Source: Jeotgalicoccus aerolatus
Lineage (GTDB): Bacteria > Bacillota > Bacilli > Staphylococcales > Salinicoccaceae
Direction of reading: 5' to 3'
Assembly: GCF_014635205.1 (NCBI RefSeq)
Contig: NZ_BMCN01000001.1
Span: 1,116,001-1,180,000, forward strand
Length of the DNA stretch: 64,000 bases
Shown one piece after another: positions 33,549 through 42,877 of this stretch (position 1 is the first letter of the stretch; every line of letters starts with the position of its first letter). The notes below the pieces were generated by a model, which worked only from the letters and a program-made list of their open reading frames with translations, was not told where the DNA came from and made no database searches. Made by a program: the position numbers and the translations under genes.

Positions 33549-35225
33549 CTACTGCTCATTAATAGTGACATTTCTGAAATCTGGTTTATTAAAGTGGTTG
33601 ATATACAGTCCTTCTACTTCAGAACGAATTGCATTCGCACTTTGGGCTTGTCTGATAAAGACAGACGGCTGTTCTTCAACGAGTATTTTATCGATTTCCT
33701 GATAGATCTGTTCGCGTTTCTCTACATCTAATTCTCTGCGTCCTTCTTCAAGCAGGCTGTCCACTTCTTCATTGTCGAAGAATGAACGGTTGCCGCCTGT
33801 GCCCTGCATAGATGAGTGGAACAGCGGCCAGATGCCCTGGTCAGGATCGCCGACCGGATTTGGCCAGCCTAAGATGAATAAGTCGTGTTCACCGTTTGAT
33901 ACTGCATCTAAGTACGCGCCCCATTCGAGCTGTTCGATGCTTAAGTTAATACCTGCTGATTTAAATTCTTCCTGAAGCAAAATCGCGAGATCGACACGTT
34001 CAGGTGTATCGTTAGTCATAATAGTTAAATCAAATCCGTCGCCGTAGCCCGCTTCTTCAAGCAGCGCTTTGGCACGTTCCGGGTCGTAGTCAAGGTCTTC
34101 TAAATCTTCATTGTAGCCGAGAATTTCTTCCTGCAGCGCACCTTTCATCGTTCGTCCGACGCCGTAATAAATACCTTCCATAATGGCTTCTTTATCTACA
34201 AGGTGGCCGATTGCCTGACGGACTCTCTTATCTTGTAAAGGTCCTTTTTGCGTATTCATGCCGACATATTCGTTTGATAAATTGTAAACTGGATAAGTTT
34301 CCATATCCGGATGGTTTTCTATACGATCCCACTGGGCATTATCGAAGCCCTGGATAAAGTGGGATTGTCCGCTTTCCAGTTCAGCAATTCTCGACGCGTC
34401 TTCAGCGACTACTTTAAATGTAATCGTATCGAGTTTTGCCGGCTCGTCCCAATATTCATCGAAGCGTTCAACGACAACATTCTCACCGGGTGCTCTCGAC
34501 TGGAATTTCATGTAGCCGGTGCCGACTGGTTTTTGTTCTACAATTCCACCTGTGTGCTGACCAACCTGATTAGCGACTGCTTCGTATTCTGTTCCGCCTT
34601 CACTGCGAAGTGCGTAAAATTCATCGAGGGTGATATCCGCTCCGCCTTCATCAATCGCGTTTTGATAATCTTCATCGATGACAGCTTTTGAAACCATACC
34701 GCCGGCATCATGTGCTAAATAGTTCGGCAGCGCTGCGAAAGGATAGTCCGTGACGATTTCAACAGTGTAGTCATCGACTACATTGACTTCACTCACCATT
34801 TCAAAAATATTGGCACGGCTTGAAGCGACTGCCGGGTCGACAATTCTTTCGATATTCGCTTTAACCGCTTCGGCATTAAATTCTGTGCCGTCGTGGAAAG
34901 TGACACCTTCACGGAGGTTGAATACCCATGTCGTATCATCTGTCTGTTCGTAATCAGAAGCGAGACGCGGTTCCGGCTCTAAATCATCATTCAGATAAAG
35001 TAATCCTTCATATATTACGTTTCTTCTCTGATCTGACGGCAAATCATTTTGTCCCGCCGGATCCAGTGATGATACATCCGTTGCATAGGATGCAATTAAA
35101 TCGCCGCCTGACGACTCTTCTGCTGTATTACCTGCTTCGTCTGTCACTTCTACATCAGAATCGCTCGTACATGCAGATAATATAAGAAGCAGTGCAGCAG
35201 CTAAGAAATATGTATAAAATTTCAT
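33549..35225 (-). CDS. oppA: Peptide ABC transporter substrate-binding lipoprotein (OppA paralog 3)
   Basis: 558 residues: lipobox LSAC, cluster-C SBP fold with SSLDPAGQNDLPSDQRRNVIYEGL, WVFNLREGVTFHDGTEFNAEAV and DPDQGIWPLFHSS. It starts behind GGAGGAG and is divergent from oppCBDF, with 310 bp between them, so it is the likely main partner of that transporter. It is followed by the deleted paralog. Confidence 0.93.
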   Translation of the reverse strand: MKFYTYFLAAALLLILSACTSDSDVEVTDEAGNTAEESSGGDLIASYATDVSSLDPAGQNDLPSDQRRNVIYEGLLYLNDDLEPEPRLASDYEQTDDTTWVFNLREGVTFHDGTEFNAEAVKANIERIVDPAVASSRANIFEMVSEVNVVDDYTVEIVTDYPFAALPNYLAHDAGGMVSKAVIDEDYQNAIDEGGADITLDEFYALRSEGGTEYEAVANQVGQHTGGIVEQKPVGTGYMKFQSRAPGENVVVERFDEYWDEPAKLDTITFKVVAEDASRIAELESGQSHFIQGFDNAQWDRIENHPDMETYPVYNLSNEYVGMNTQKGPLQDKRVRQAIGHLVDKEAIMEGIYYGVGRTMKGALQEEILGYNEDLEDLDYDPERAKALLEEAGYGDGFDLTIMTNDTPERVDLAILLQEEFKSAGINLSIEQLEWGAYLDAVSNGEHDLFILGWPNPVGDPDQGIWPLFHSSMQGTGGNRSFFDNEEVDSLLEEGRRELDVEKREQIYQEIDKILVEEQPSVFIRQAQSANAIRSEVEGLYINHFNKPDFRNVTINEQ

Positions 35226-35293
35226 TGTTTATTTTTCTCCTCCTGTTTATACTGAAATCAATTCATATCTTTTTTGTATGTATTGTAATCCAG

Positions 35294-35323
35294 ATTATAG
35301 CACTAGGAATTAAAGATAAGCAA
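35294..35323 (-). promoter_or_regulatory. SigA promoter of oppA
   Basis: Minus strand -35 TTGCTT (35318-35323), 18-bp spacer, extended -10 TGCTATAAT (hexamer 35294-35299). Leader of about 65 nt. Confidence 0.65.
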
Positions 35324-35368
35324 GATAAATTTTCTGTTTATATTTTCCTTCAAGCCTTGGTATATATA

Positions 35369-35382
35369 AGGAAACGCTTTCA
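35369..35382. promoter_or_regulatory. cre-like site in the oppA-oppC divergent region
   Basis: Plus strand AGGAAACGCTTTCA, 12 of 14 to the CcpA consensus. Lies between the two divergent promoters. Confidence 0.4.
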
Positions 35383-35440
35383 ATTATCTACACTTTTTAG
35401 AATATTGGCAGTAAAAAGTATAGACGGTTGTCGATAATTC

Positions 35441-35469
35441 TTGTTATAGTCTATACATCGATGTATTAT
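35441..35469 (+). promoter_or_regulatory. SigA promoter of oppCBDF with overlapping palindrome
   Basis: -35 TTGTTA (35441-35446), 17-bp spacer, -10 TATTAT (35464-35469). A perfect 14-bp palindrome ATACATCGATGTAT (35453-35466) overlaps the spacer and -10, a suitable operator position. The transcript would begin near 35476. Confidence 0.65.
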
Positions 35470-35535
35470 GAATAAATATGTCAGAATTATTTGTATTTAT
35501 ATTAATTTTCAGTTTTTAGAGGGGGTTTATGTTAC

Positions 35536-36444
35536 ATGTCAAATGTACAACCAAGTCAGGTTCCAGTTAAAAAACCTGCCAATCGGAGAGTCGACAATTT
35601 CAAAGACTTCTACAGAAGACTTCGAAAGAACAAAGCAGCACTTGTCGGTCTTTACGTATTGGTGTTTTTATTTTTAGTTTCAATTTTCGGCGCTCTGGAC
35701 GCCAACTATAATATATTAGGCGTCAATTCAAACGCTACAAACCTTACTGATAAGCTGATGGGTCCTTCGGCGCAGTACTGGTTTGGTACAGATCACCTGG
35801 GCCGCGATATCTTTTATCGTATTCTTCACGGTATGTACATAACACTGGGTGTAGGTTTTGCAGCGACATTTATGGCTGCTTTAGTCGGAGTACCGATTGG
35901 TCTCTTAGCAGGATATTACGGCGGATGGCTGGATACAGTTATTATGCGCTTGATGGATATACTGCTTGCTTTCCCGGGTATCCTGCTTGCACTTGCAATC
36001 GTCAGTGTACTTGGAGGCAGCACGATCAACGTAACAATCGCCATCGCTATCGGGGCGCTGCCTCAGTTCGCCCGTATTGTCCGCGGTTCAACGCTGACAA
36101 CGCGCAAACTTGAATACGTTGATGCGATTAGAGCACTCGGAGCCAAAGATGGGAAAATTATTTTCCAGCACATATTACCGAATATTTTATCACCGATTAT
36201 CGTCAATACGACGCTGTTTATCGCAACAGCGATTTTATCAGCAGCAGGTCTTTCCTTCCTTGGATTAGGTGTACAGCCGCCGACTCCTGAGTGGGGGGCA
36301 ATGCTTAATGACGGCCGTAACTATATGTATCAGGCAGCTCATATTACGTTCTTCCCCGGTATGATGATCGTGATCGTCGTACTTGCATTTAACTTGTTTG
36401 GGGACGGCTTAAGAGATGCTTTCGATCCGAAGGCCAAAAAATAG
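35536..36444 (+). CDS. oppC: Peptide ABC transporter permease OppC
   Basis: 302 residues with the OppC N-terminal domain (FKDFYRRLRKNKAALVGLY), about six membrane segments and the EAA loop IRALGAKDGKIIFQHILPNI (about residues 197-217). Starts behind GGGGG. It forms the channel with OppB. Gene order C-B-D-F differs from the common B-C-D-F. Confidence 0.95.
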   Translation: MSNVQPSQVPVKKPANRRVDNFKDFYRRLRKNKAALVGLYVLVFLFLVSIFGALDANYNILGVNSNATNLTDKLMGPSAQYWFGTDHLGRDIFYRILHGMYITLGVGFAATFMAALVGVPIGLLAGYYGGWLDTVIMRLMDILLAFPGILLALAIVSVLGGSTINVTIAIAIGALPQFARIVRGSTLTTRKLEYVDAIRALGAKDGKIIFQHILPNILSPIIVNTTLFIATAILSAAGLSFLGLGVQPPTPEWGAMLNDGRNYMYQAAHITFFPGMMIVIVVLAFNLFGDGLRDAFDPKAKK

Positions 36445-36456
36445 GAGGAGGATATC

Positions 36457-37377
36457 ATGACAAAATTTATCATTCGCAGATTACTGCAGCTTATACCCGT
36501 ACTCCTTGGAGTTACGGTACTCGTGTTCAGTCTGATGCACCTCACTCCGGGTAACCCGGCTGTAATTATGGCCGGTGAAAGTGCGCCGGAAGCTACGGTT
36601 AAAGCAATCGAGGCTAGACTCGGGTTAAACGACCCGCTTTACGAACAATACTTTAGATTTTTAGGGAATGCGGTACAGCTGGACTTCGGTTCATCTATCC
36701 GTGATAACATCCCGGTCTTTAATCATATCAGTGCCCGCTTCATGATCACTTTAGAATTATCCGTTATGGCAATGATTTTCAGTATCTTCTGGGGACTTTT
36801 AGCTGGTATTATTTCAGCAGTCAGAAAATACACTTTTGAAGATGTTGCAATGATGGTCGTTGCACTATTCGGTCTTTCGATGCCTAACTTCTGGCTCGGA
36901 CTGATGTTAATTCAATGGTTCGCAATTGAAATTCCAATCTTTAAACCGACAGGCTGGGGCAGTCTTGAACAAAACGTCCTCCCGGTGATTACGCTTGGTA
37001 CTGCCGGCGCTGCGATTATCGCACGTATGACAAGAAGCAGTATGCTCGACGTTATCGACCAGGATTACATCAGAACAGCCCGTGCCAAAGGGGTTAAGGA
37101 AGGTTCAGTAATATTACGTCACGCACTGAAGAACGCGATGATACCTGTTATTACAGTAATCGGTATTCAGTTCGGTTCATTCCTTGCAGGATCTGTCCTG
37201 ACTGAAAGTGTATTCGCAATTAACGGTCTCGGAAGATTGATCATCGACTCAATTCTCCAGCGGGACTTCCCTGTCGTCCAAGGGGCAATTCTTGTTATTG
37301 CAGTTATCTTCGTTATCGTTAACTTAATCGTTGATATTTCGTACAGACTGCTTAACAAACGCGTGGACTTAAACTAA
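36457..37377 (+). CDS. oppB: Peptide ABC transporter permease OppB
   Basis: 306 residues, about six membrane segments, N-terminal IIRRLLQLIPVLLGVTVLVF and EAA loop RTARAKGVKEGSVILRHALKNA. Starts behind AGGAGGA, 12 bp after oppC. Partner of OppC. Confidence 0.95.
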   Translation: MTKFIIRRLLQLIPVLLGVTVLVFSLMHLTPGNPAVIMAGESAPEATVKAIEARLGLNDPLYEQYFRFLGNAVQLDFGSSIRDNIPVFNHISARFMITLELSVMAMIFSIFWGLLAGIISAVRKYTFEDVAMMVVALFGLSMPNFWLGLMLIQWFAIEIPIFKPTGWGSLEQNVLPVITLGTAGAAIIARMTRSSMLDVIDQDYIRTARAKGVKEGSVILRHALKNAMIPVITVIGIQFGSFLAGSVLTESVFAINGLGRLIIDSILQRDFPVVQGAILVIAVIFVIVNLIVDISYRLLNKRVDLN

Positions 37378-37392
37378 GAAGGAGTGAAAATC

Positions 37393-38400
37393 ATGTCAGA
37401 AGATGTAATTCTCGATATAGAAGATCTCCGCACTTCCTTCTTCGTTGATTCAAACGAAGTTAAGGCAGTCGACGGAGTTACATTCCAGGTGCCTAAAGGT
37501 AAAACTCTGGGTATTGTTGGAGAAAGTGGTTCAGGTAAAAGTATCTCTGCCCTTTCGATTTTAAGATTAATTGAACATCCCGGAAAAATTATCGGGGGAA
37601 GCATTAAATATAAAGGCGAAGAATTAACAGAAGTTAAAAATGCCCGCATGCGTCAAATTCGCGGTAATGAAATCTCAATGATTTTCCAAGAGCCGATGAC
37701 ATCACTGAATCCGACTTTCACTATCGGCCAGCAGCTTCGTGAGTCTTACAAAATTCACGAAGGTCTAGGTAAAAAAGATGGGACGAAACGAGCAATTGAA
37801 ATGCTTGAACTCGTTGGTATTCCATCCCCTGAAAAACGTGTGGATCAGTATCCTTTCGAACTTTCAGGCGGTATGAGACAGCGTGTCATGATTGCTATGG
37901 CCTTAGCATGTAAACCAGATCTCCTGATTGCCGATGAGCCGACAACGGCACTCGACGTAACCATTCAGGCACAGATTTTAGAACTCATTAAAGAACTTCA
38001 GGAAGAAATCGGCATGAGTGTTGTAATGATTACTCACGACCTTGGTGTTGTTGCAGAAACGTGCGATTACGTTGCTGTAATGTATGCAGGTAAAGTCGTA
38101 GAATTCGCCGATATTAATACACTGTTTGAAAATCCGAAACACCCGTATACAGTTGGACTCTTAAACTCACTGCCTCGACACGATAAAACTCAGGATGAAC
38201 TGATTCCAATTAAAGGCAACGTGCCTGCACCTGACGAAATGCCTTCAGGCTGCAGATTTGCACCGCGCTGCCCATTCGCTTCAGATATTTGCAACACATT
38301 GCCTGAACTCGAAGACCTCGGCAACGGCAACGAAGTCAGATGCTGGATCCATACAGATCAGTGGGACGGAGACAAGGAGGTACAGCTGAATGCCAAATAA
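37393..38400 (+). CDS. oppD: Peptide ABC transporter ATPase OppD
   Basis: 335 residues from ATG 37393 behind AAGGAG. Walker A GESGSGKS, signature [12 protein letters not shown], Walker [13 protein letters not shown] and the C-terminal oligopeptide domain with the [14 protein letters not shown] cysteine motif, which may bind an iron-sulfur cluster in some family members. It overlaps oppF by 11 bp. Confidence 0.96.
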   Translation: MSEDVILDIEDLRTSFFVDSNEVKAVDGVTFQVPKGKTLGIVGESGSGKSISALSILRLIEHPGKIIGGSIKYKGEELTEVKNARMRQIRGNEISMIFQEPMTSLNPTFTIGQQLRESYKIHEGLGKKDGTKRAIEMLELVGIPSPEKRVDQYPFELSGGMRQRVMIAMALACKPDLLIADEPTTALDVTIQAQILELIKELQEEIGMSVVMITHDLGVVAETCDYVAVMYAGKVVEFADINTLFENPKHPYTVGLLNSLPRHDKTQDELIPIKGNVPAPDEMPSGCRFAPRCPFASDICNTLPELEDLGNGNEVRCWIHTDQWDGDKEVQLNAK

Positions 38401-39493
38401 ACCATTATTAAATGTTGAAAATCTCGAGCAGCACTTCCCGATTAAAGGCGGATTTTTCGGCCGTACAGTCAACCACGTTAAAGCCGTTGACGGCATCACT
38501 TTTTCAATCGATAAAGGTGAAACTGTCGCTGTCGTCGGTGAATCCGGCTGCGGTAAATCAACGACCGGCCGCGCTATCCTCCGTTTGGACGAACCGACCG
38601 GCGGTAAAGTTGAATTTGAAGGCCAGGATGTTCTCGCCATGTCTAAAGATGAAATGCGCAAGATGAGAAAAGATATGCAGATCATCTTCCAGGATCCATA
38701 TGCATCATTAAACCCGCGTAAAACAGTCAGACAGACACTGTGGGAAGCCATGGATATTCAAAAAGTCGTTCCGAGAAAAGAACGCAATGCACGCATTATC
38801 GAGCTGATGGAAACAGTTGGGCTGCAAAAACACCAGATTGACCGCTACCCGCACGAATTCTCAGGCGGACAGCGCCAGCGTATCGGTATTGCCCGTGCTT
38901 TATCAGTAAATCCTAAACTCATCATTTGTGATGAAGCAGTATCAGCGCTGGACGTTTCAATCCAGGCACAAGTACTCAACCTGCTGAAAAGATTGCAGCG
39001 CGAACTCGGCCTGACTTATCTCTTTATCTCACATGACCTTGGAGTCGTCCGTCACATTGCTGACCGTATCGTCGTAATGTACCTAGGTAAAATTGTCGAA
39101 GTCGGAGATACAGAATCTATTTTTGAAAACCCTCAGCACCCGTATACAAAAGCATTATTATCAGCAATCCCTGTACCGGATCCGAAGAAAAAATCACAGC
39201 GTATATTCCTGCGCGGTGACGTTCCTTCACCTATTGATCCGCCGACAGGCTGCCGATTCCATACGAGATGCCCGTTCGCGACAGACCACTGCCGAACAGC
39301 TGAACCGCATTTGGAACAAAAAGATACTCAATTTGAAGGTTTCCACAAAGTATCTTGTCACTACGCCCTCGATATTCAGGATGGAAAACACGAACCGCAG
39401 TATGAAATGTACAACGTTCGTAAAATTCTTGATGATGAAGGCGAAGAAGCAGCAACAGAAGACAGTGAAGCATTTTCAAAAACAGAAAAATAG
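38390..39493 (+). CDS. oppF: Peptide ABC transporter ATPase OppF
   Basis: 367 residues: Walker A GESGCGKST, signature FSGGQRQRIGIA, Walker B LIICDEAVSALD, and the CRFHTRCPFATDHC Cys motif. A Glu/Asp/Lys-rich extension of about 30 residues ends the protein. It heterodimerises with OppD. Last gene of oppCBDF. Confidence 0.96.
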   Translation: MPNKPLLNVENLEQHFPIKGGFFGRTVNHVKAVDGITFSIDKGETVAVVGESGCGKSTTGRAILRLDEPTGGKVEFEGQDVLAMSKDEMRKMRKDMQIIFQDPYASLNPRKTVRQTLWEAMDIQKVVPRKERNARIIELMETVGLQKHQIDRYPHEFSGGQRQRIGIARALSVNPKLIICDEAVSALDVSIQAQVLNLLKRLQRELGLTYLFISHDLGVVRHIADRIVVMYLGKIVEVGDTESIFENPQHPYTKALLSAIPVPDPKKKSQRIFLRGDVPSPIDPPTGCRFHTRCPFATDHCRTAEPHLEQKDTQFEGFHKVSCHYALDIQDGKHEPQYEMYNVRKILDDEGEEAATEDSEAFSKTEK

Positions 39494-39505
39494 TATGATG
39501 ATAAA

Positions 39506-39536
39506 GCCCGGTAATCCGACATTTGGATTGCCGGGT
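39506..39536 (+). terminator. Terminator of oppCBDF
   Basis: Stem GCCCGGTAATCC / GGATTGCCGGGT with following T-run, 13 bp past the oppF stop. Confidence 0.9.
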
Positions 39537-39596
39537 ATTTTTGTGCAGCTGGAAAGATCGGATTATCTTGACGTTGGATTTCACAACATTCATACA

Positions 39597-39627
39597 AAAA
39601 TCCCCCGCTCACATGAGCAGGGGATTT
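39597..39627 (-). terminator. Terminator of the DUF456 gene
   Basis: Stem AAATCCCC / GGGGATTT with inner GCTCA / TGAGC pairing, A-run at left suits the minus strand. Confidence 0.85.
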
Positions 39628-39633
39628 AACCAA

Positions 39634-40119
39634 CTAATATAAGAATACATCCAGCAGGAAGAACATAATCAGGAAGATGTATACAATAATGTCGAAGACA
39701 GCACTGGAAATAAAGGCCAAGAATGAGCCGATCGATGCTTTCAGCGCTTTGTTCATATCTTTAATCTGTATAAATTCTACGACGAAAACAAATACAAATG
39801 GTACGAAGAGAACGCCAAACGGCGGGTAGATAAACATACCGATAACAGCTCCGATAATGGCTGCCAATTCCCCTTTTTTACTGCCTCCGAATTTCTTAAC
39901 AAAATAGCTGTTCGCAGCGACGTCGCTAATTAGTGCAACGACCGTCAGCGATGCTGCGATTACCCAGAACATCCATGACAGTTCGTCACCGATGAAGAAG
40001 TTATATACTAAAAATCCGACCCAAAACATGAGCACTGACGGGAGGACCGGGTAAATAATACCGGCGAATCCCAGTACAAATGCTGCAATGACGATGAGCC
40101 ATAAGAAAATGTCCATCAA
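39634..40119 (-). CDS. DUF456 membrane protein
   Basis: 161 residues with four to five hydrophobic segments, two Gly-rich membrane repeats (GFAGIIYPVLPS and AIIGAVIGMFIYPPFG) typical of DUF456. Function unknown. Its start overlaps the MFS stop by 4 bp, so the two are coupled. Confidence 0.88.
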   Translation of the reverse strand: MMDIFLWLIVIAAFVLGFAGIIYPVLPSVLMFWVGFLVYNFFIGDELSWMFWVIAASLTVVALISDVAANSYFVKKFGGSKKGELAAIIGAVIGMFIYPPFGVLFVPFVFVFVVEFIQIKDMNKALKASIGSFLAFISSAVFDIIVYIFLIMFFLLDVFLY

Positions 40120-41321
40120 ATGTCTCCTTTTCTTACTTCTTTTTTAGTAAAGAAGAAGAGTATAAATGCTGTAAATAAAAATGCGGCGCTGATATAAAAT
40201 GAATTCTCGACGCCAAATGTATCGTTAGCAATACCGCCGAGCAAGTTGCCGAGCAGCTGGCCGACGATCATTGCGTTCGCAAACAGCGTCGAGGCGTATC
40301 CCGGAAATTGCGGCAGCAGGTCTTGGAAATAACTGATACCAAGTCCGAGCAATATTGCCAGGAATAAAGCTAAAGGCAGCTGACCGATTAACATCATCGT
40401 ATAACTCTCAAATATGCCAATCGATAAAAAGTAAAAGCCGCCGATAAAGCCTGCGACAATTAATAGTGTTTTCGATGAAACTCGTGATGCGATGTATCCC
40501 ATAAATATCATCAGAGGGACTTCAAGTCCCGCACATAGACTGGCGAGGATTCCGACTGCACTGTCCGCTTCGCCCAAATAGCCGGTAACGAACAGCGGCA
40601 TATTTAGTAAGTACATCCATTGTCCCACGTGCAGGAAGACAAATGCAATAAAAGGAATAAAGAGTGTCAGACTCTTCATCAAGTTAGGACTTTTCGGCTC
40701 TTCATAATTCGTAATTTCAATCGTCTTATCCACTGCGGGCGGATTTGAGTTTTTAATTAAAAAGCTCGCTATAAAGACGACTATAAACATAATCACCGTC
40801 CCAAAGAATAGGCCGGTAAAGTCGTAACGGGCTAAGAGCAGTGACCCGACTAACGGTCCGAACAGAAAGCCGAAGCTGAACATCGAACGCAGTATAGTAT
40901 TCGCCATCACAGCAAGGCTCGATCGGTACTGGTTAATCGATTCACGGGCTGATGCGTAAAGCTGCGGCATTGCTGGTGCGCCGAGTGAAAAGAATATGAT
41001 ATAAGAAATGATCAGTATCCATGTATTTGGAATAATTAAGAAGCTGACAAATGCCATAATCTGCATGAATAGAGCAGCGATGATTAAATATTTCCTGTCG
41101 AATTTCAGCCTGTCGCTGTATCGCCCAATAATAGTATTAACGAAAAAACTGCCGACTGCAGCTGCGGCCATGAATATGCCGTAGCTCGTCGTGGACATGC
41201 CATGTACTTCAGTCATAAATATAACGAGGAACGGCGTCGTAATTGCCACTGCCATTCCAAGCATAGTCATATTGGATAGGAACAATTTATAGTTTTGAAT
41301 TTGGAATAAGTCTTTTATCAT
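40116..41321 (-). CDS. MFS transporter, sugar-efflux (SetA/SetB) type
   Basis: 401 residues, about 12 membrane segments, with the loop GRYSDRLKFDRKYL after span 2 that marks MFS proteins and a QFPGYASTLFANAMIVGQLLG-like late segment as in Set transporters. Probably exports sugars or drugs. It lies 15 bp after a LysR regulator gene on the same strand, so the regulator is likely part of the unit. Confidence 0.85.
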   Translation of the reverse strand: MIKDLFQIQNYKLFLSNMTMLGMAVAITTPFLVIFMTEVHGMSTTSYGIFMAAAAVGSFFVNTIIGRYSDRLKFDRKYLIIAALFMQIMAFVSFLIIPNTWILIISYIIFFSLGAPAMPQLYASARESINQYRSSLAVMANTILRSMFSFGFLFGPLVGSLLLARYDFTGLFFGTVIMFIVVFIASFLIKNSNPPAVDKTIEITNYEEPKSPNLMKSLTLFIPFIAFVFLHVGQWMYLLNMPLFVTGYLGEADSAVGILASLCAGLEVPLMIFMGYIASRVSSKTLLIVAGFIGGFYFLSIGIFESYTMMLIGQLPLALFLAILLGLGISYFQDLLPQFPGYASTLFANAMIVGQLLGNLLGGIANDTFGVENSFYISAAFLFTAFILFFFTKKEVRKGDI

Positions 41322-41336
41322 CTTCGTCCCCCGGTT

Positions 41337-42197
41337 TTACTGCTCATTGGATAATGAGTCCTGTTTAATTAAGTTGATAAACGACTCTACCTGCGGCAGC
41401 ATTAATACGCTTTTGTCGTATGAAATGTAAGTGTCGCGCGTTAACGGTTTGTCACCCGCCATCACTTCTTCAATATGATAATTATCGAGGTCCAGGCCTT
41501 CCAGCACCAGTTCAGGCAGTACTGTTATGCCGACTTTTTTCCTGAGTAGTTCGCGGCAGGTCGTAATCTGGTCAACGAAGATCTGCGGTTCGTACTTCGT
41601 ATTAAAACGCTCTTCAAAGTAGTTTTTAATATGTGTAATATAATCGGGATCTGCCTGGAATTCAATCACTGCCAAGTCTTCAAAATCCACATCTTTCGGT
41701 GTGACCAGATAGTGCTTATCACTGTAGAGCAATTCGTTTTCCTTATTTAAAATCCGGGAGCCGCGCACAATCGATAAGTGATAGTCGCCCTGATTGGCAA
41801 TAATATCCTTCGTCGAACCCACATCAATTTTAACATTAACGCTCGGAAAATCATTTAAATATTTCGCAAGAATATCCGGTAAAATCGTATAGCCGATTAA
41901 CGACGATACACCGATGGAAATTTTCCCTTCGATTTCTCCTTCATTCGCCTGGATATAATCTTTCACCAGACGCTCTTCATCGACAACTTTTTTAGCATGG
42001 GCAATAATTCTCTCTCCGACGCCTGTCGTATATAATGCTTTTTTCGTTCTGATAAAAATCTGCACGCCCCACTCGTCCTCTATTGACTTCAGACGCTGAC
42101 TGACTGCCGGCTGAGATATGTATAACTTTTCAGCAGCTTTACGCAAGGTTTTCGCTTCGCTTAATGTTGCCAGTAAACGATAATCATCCACTTTCAC
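41337..42197 (-). CDS. LysR-family transcriptional regulator
   Basis: 286 residues. N-terminal winged helix with TLSEAKTLRKAAEKLYISQPAVSQRLKSIE-type sequence (about 9-38; typical LysR) and a substrate-binding effector domain. It heads the LysR-MFS-DUF456 unit and probably controls it. Effector unknown. Confidence 0.93.
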   Translation of the reverse strand: MKVDDYRLLATLSEAKTLRKAAEKLYISQPAVSQRLKSIEDEWGVQIFIRTKKALYTTGVGERIIAHAKKVVDEERLVKDYIQANEGEIEGKISIGVSSLIGYTILPDILAKYLNDFPSVNVKIDVGSTKDIIANQGDYHLSIVRGSRILNKENELLYSDKHYLVTPKDVDFEDLAVIEFQADPDYITHIKNYFEERFNTKYEPQIFVDQITTCRELLRKKVGITVLPELVLEGLDLDNYHIEEVMAGDKPLTRDTYISYDKSVLMLPQVESFINLIKQDSLSNEQ

Positions 42198-42217
42198 GAC
42201 ATTACCTCCAGATAATA

Positions 42218-42245
42218 AGCCATCCGGCGCTTTGTGCGGATGGCT
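42218..42245 (-). terminator. Terminator-like hairpin after the DUF402 gene
   Basis: Stem AGCCATCCG / CGGATGGCT overlapping the DUF402 gene stop; only a weak T-rich tail. Confidence 0.55.
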
Positions 42246-42780
42246 ACATTAATTTTTTAAGTTCTTTTAAACATGATGCTGCAAGTGTTTTAAACTGGCT
42301 GAAATCCTTATCGATTTCATTCATAAGAGCGCGGGCAGTTTTATAAGCAAAATCTTTTTCTTCCTCACTGATAATTCCTTTTTTAAAGGCACGCTTAATA
42401 TCGTCTTCGTCGACCAGTTCGTAACGGCCGTCCGGCAGGACGAGCACATCCAGGTAAAGATCTTCCCGGCGTGCCTTGCCAAGTTCTAAAGTGTGAGAAT
42501 AATTTATATCAAAATAATATTGAATTTCCTGCCATCGTTCATCGTACATTACTGTAATACTGTAATTCCTTTTCTCAGGAAGGAGCTGCATCCATTTAAA
42601 ATTGTTTGCCACAACTAACGTATCTTCACCGACGACGGGAACAGTCAACGGTTCACGGACTTTATGCATATGAATCATACCTGCCAAAATCTTTTCATTT
42701 TGATAGGTCAGGATTGTTTCGTCATATTTTGAGCGCACAAGCCGCCGCCATTTTTTCTTATCCAGATACTTAGTTTTCAT
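42244..42780 (-). CDS. DUF402 domain protein, Ntdp-like
   Basis: 178 residues from ATG 42780 (AGGAGA upstream). The core YYFDINYSH, LYLDVLVLPDGRYELVDEDD motif (about 95-130) is the DUF402 signature; staphylococcal relatives are nucleoside tri/diphosphate phosphatases. Conserved Asp residues for Mg2+ are visible. Specific activity is inferred. Confidence 0.8.
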   Translation of the reverse strand: MKTKYLDKKKWRRLVRSKYDETILTYQNEKILAGMIHMHKVREPLTVPVVGEDTLVVANNFKWMQLLPEKRNYSITVMYDERWQEIQYYFDINYSHTLELGKARREDLYLDVLVLPDGRYELVDEDDIKRAFKKGIISEEEKDFAYKTARALMNEIDKDFSQFKTLAASCLKELKKLM

Positions 42781-42877
42781 GGCATTCATCTCCTAAATAT
42801 AAGTATACAAAAAAATGAAAACAAAAGTATAGAGATAGGCATTAATTTTACCTATCTCTATAACTTTTTCTTATATT

